From G020354945 sp964570585 (GTDB lineage: Bacteria; Omnitrophota; Gorgyraeia; JABMRG01; JAFGKX01): a stretch of DNA of 31,261 nucleotides. Positions 30,339 to 31,261 of the stretch are shown in pieces. Each line of letters begins with the position of its first letter. Within the stretch, counting starts at the first letter, position 1. A model generated the notes under the pieces. It did not search any database, was not told the DNA's origin, and saw only the letters and a program-made list of their open reading frames with translations. The stretch is from NCBI GenBank assembly GCA_964570585.1, contig CAZMYR010000019.1, positions 1 through 31,261 on the forward strand, read 5' to 3'. Made by a program: the position numbers and the translations under genes.

Positions 30339-30745
30339 TATATACTTATATACTCCTCATTTTGAACCAAACTTAAGGGGAAGAGACCAACGCCCAACAG
30401 AAACTGCCCTTCATAGGATTCATATATTACACCAAAGTTTCCGCTCTTACAAGATAAATTAGTACTCCTGAAAGCAGCAGATTTGTCCATTTTTGTCCAA
30501 ATATACGGAATGTCAATTTTTGCAACTCCTTATTAATCAAGATGTTATGTAATGACGCAATAAATAGGGAGGACAATAAGAGAGAATTTGAAAATCTGTC
30601 AAGGAACCTGGCATGATTGACTTAGTGCGGTTTCCCGAACAACTTGGAAAGCGGTACTAGTTATCCGTGTTCAGGCAGGGTGTCCCAAAATAGGGCGTCC
30701 CTATCTTAGTCTAAGAAAATCAAGAAAATGTTGATAAAAAAATAC
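30339..30745. other. Gene-free stretch upstream of the MFS gene
   Basis: No open frame with family likeness is seen on either strand. It holds a probable promoter (30424-30452) and a short perfect palindrome ATAGGG-CGT-CCCTAT (30690-30704), preceded by GTGTCCC, which is a fragment of the GGGGACA-type repeats. The rest shows nothing I can name. Confidence 0.6.
30424..30452 (-). promoter_or_regulatory. Probable promoter of the MFS-channel genes
   Basis: On the minus strand TTGTAA (30452-30447), a spacer of 17 bases and TAATAT (30429-30424). The -10 box is good, the -35 box matches 4 of 6. It would start transcription near 30417, about 80 bases before the MFS start codon. Confidence 0.5.
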
Positions 30746-30803
30746 AAAAAGGGGCAGACGCTTTTATTGACAGAAGATATAAAATAGCGTCTGTCCCTTT
30801 TTT
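30746..30803 (-). terminator. GTCTGTCCC inverted repeat acting as terminator of the small gene
   Basis: Arms AAAAAGGGGCAGACGCT (30746-30762) and AGCGTCTGTCCCTTTTT (from 30786) pair with one mismatch. On the minus strand the hairpin begins 3 bases after the stop codon of the 35-residue gene and is followed by TTTTTGTATTTTTTT. It would also work in the other direction (T-run to 30803). It belongs to the same repeat style (GGGACAGAC) as other elements of the window. Confidence 0.7.
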
Positions 30804-30806
30804 CTA

Positions 30807-30914
30807 CTAGTGTGTTTTTTCCTGTTTTTTCTTGTTTGCTTCGTTTTTTATGTTTTTTGCTCTGTTTACTTGTTTGTTGTGTTTATTCTTATCTTTCTTG
30901 CCTTTATCGCCCAT
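30807..30914 (-). CDS. Lysine/asparagine-rich 35-residue protein
   Basis: The ATG at 30914 is preceded by AAGGAGCGTCC, an excellent ribosome site, and the frame ends at TAG 30807. The product begins MGDKGKKDKNKHNKQVNRAK and ends KKKQEKTH; about 40% of residues are Lys and Asn is also frequent. It has no membrane segment. The MGDKGKKDK start recalls a family of small basic bacterial proteins of unknown function, which I name from memory only. It has its own promoter (31028-31056), a leader of about 107 bases and a terminator, so it is a single-gene unit. Possible roles: RNA or ribosome binding, which is inferred from the charge alone. Confidence 0.78.
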   Translation of the reverse strand: MGDKGKKDKNKHNKQVNRAKNIKNEANKKKQEKTH

Positions 30915-31027
30915 GGACGCTCCTTCTTTCTTTCTGGGTTAGCTTTTTCCAGATTAAACGTGTTCTCTGCTCACCTATTTTGGCCTATCTATAAAAAAGA
31001 CCCCTTATTATGATAATTGTAACGTTT

Positions 31028-31056
31028 ATATTATCCCTTTCGACAAATTTTAGCAA
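31028..31056 (-). promoter_or_regulatory. Promoter of the lysine-rich small gene
   Basis: On the minus strand TTGCTA (31056-31051), a 17-base spacer, and TAATAT (31033-31028). Expected start near 31021, leaving a leader of about 107 bases with AGGAG at its end. Confidence 0.6.
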
Positions 31057-31261
31057 TCTAAAAATACTCTACAAATACAATCCGAGGCGTACGGAGATAA
31101 AGAGGGTAATTTTTGGGGACGTAGCACTTGGGGACAGACCGCTATGGATAGTGGTTGGACTATACTACCGGGAAACATACTGTCCGGGAAAAAACGCCCT
31201 CCGTTTAAAAGAGGGCGTTTAAATAAAAGCCTTGAAGCCTTGGCTACTTACTTTTAACGGC
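31057..31261. other. Right-edge region with repeat fragments, no gene seen
   Basis: It holds a repeat fragment at 31113-31136 with TTGGGGAC twice 16 bases apart (TTGGGGACGTAGCACTTGGG...), and the terminator below. To the right of the terminator about 40 bases of unknown sequence may be the end of a minus-strand gene that enters from outside the window. Confidence 0.5.
31189..31220 (-). terminator. Intrinsic terminator of a gene beyond the right edge
   Basis: On the minus strand AAACGCCCTC, a 9-base loop, GAGGGCGTTT, then a T-run (six T from 31194 to 31189). The stem is perfect over 10 bp, with a GC-rich core. Direction is leftwards, so it should end a transcript that comes from the right of the window. 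Confidence 0.85.

Noticed and set aside
30810..31013. Plus-strand frame that reads as a Phe/Leu/Val-rich hydrophobic membrane peptide
   Set aside because: It is the complement of the Lys/Asn-rich small gene on the minus strand, which has a proper ribosome site. The hydrophobic reading follows from AAA/AAC codons read backwards (TTT/GTT).

Overview
The window is about 31 kb of AT-rich bacterial DNA in which every gene I can support lies on the minus strand, so transcription runs from the right end to the left. The content is that of an anaerobe making or oxidising hydrogen: an [FeFe]-hydrogenase with all three maturases, a Re-type citrate synthase, class I (oxygen-sensitive) fumarase, superoxide reductase, desulforedoxin and a minimal SUF-type Fe-S assembly pair. 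Shine-Dalgarno sites and sigma70-like promoters are bacterial. Gene content and the many palindromic repeats suggest an uncultured candidate phylum such as Omnitrophota; that placement is an inference with low confidence.

Layout, left to right. 1-198: a truncated flavin-reductase remnant. 199-8948: the operon rex-hydC-hydB-hydA-hydG-hydE-hydF-CDF, read from 8948 leftwards. It starts from a clear promoter (TTGACA, 17 bp, TATATT) with one good and one weaker Rex operator. 9028-15537: eleven tightly packed genes read from 15537 leftwards: NifU-type scaffold, SufC-like, SufB/D-like, ferritin-VIT1 fusion, flavin oxidoreductase, half-ferritin, a 41-residue desulforedoxin, an FMN-binding split-barrel protein, superoxide reductase, Ogg-type DNA glycosylase and a ZIP metal transporter. 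I read this as one iron, Fe-S and oxygen-defence unit. 15551-15714: a cluster of palindromic repeats.

15707-23891 holds a central-carbon operon: malate dehydrogenase, NADP-isocitrate dehydrogenase, fumarase alpha and beta, aspartate aminotransferase, putative Re-citrate synthase with a Cache/PDC-like C-terminal domain, and two MBL-fold hydrolases. 23999-26296 holds a cyclophilin-like protein, CutA, a flavin reductase and a second CDF transporter. 26297-31261 holds an Rrf2 regulator remnant, a beta-propeller protein, an MscS-type channel, an MFS transporter, a 35-residue lysine-rich protein with its own promoter, and a terminator for a gene beyond the right edge.

The most unusual signals are these: (1) repeats and palindromes that are read in frame inside or at the ends of hydC, hydE, fumB and cutA; (2) a roughly 1-kb duplication (CDF gene plus the start of the flavin reductase) whose copies flank about 24 kb that includes the hydrogenase, iron and TCA operons; (3) a HydG whose C-terminal cluster motif has Gly in place of a Cys; (4) a HydB without the ferredoxin extension; (5) a split desulfoferrodoxin; (6) three almost identical 52-bp elements at gene junctions. 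All alignments to families are from memory and by eye.
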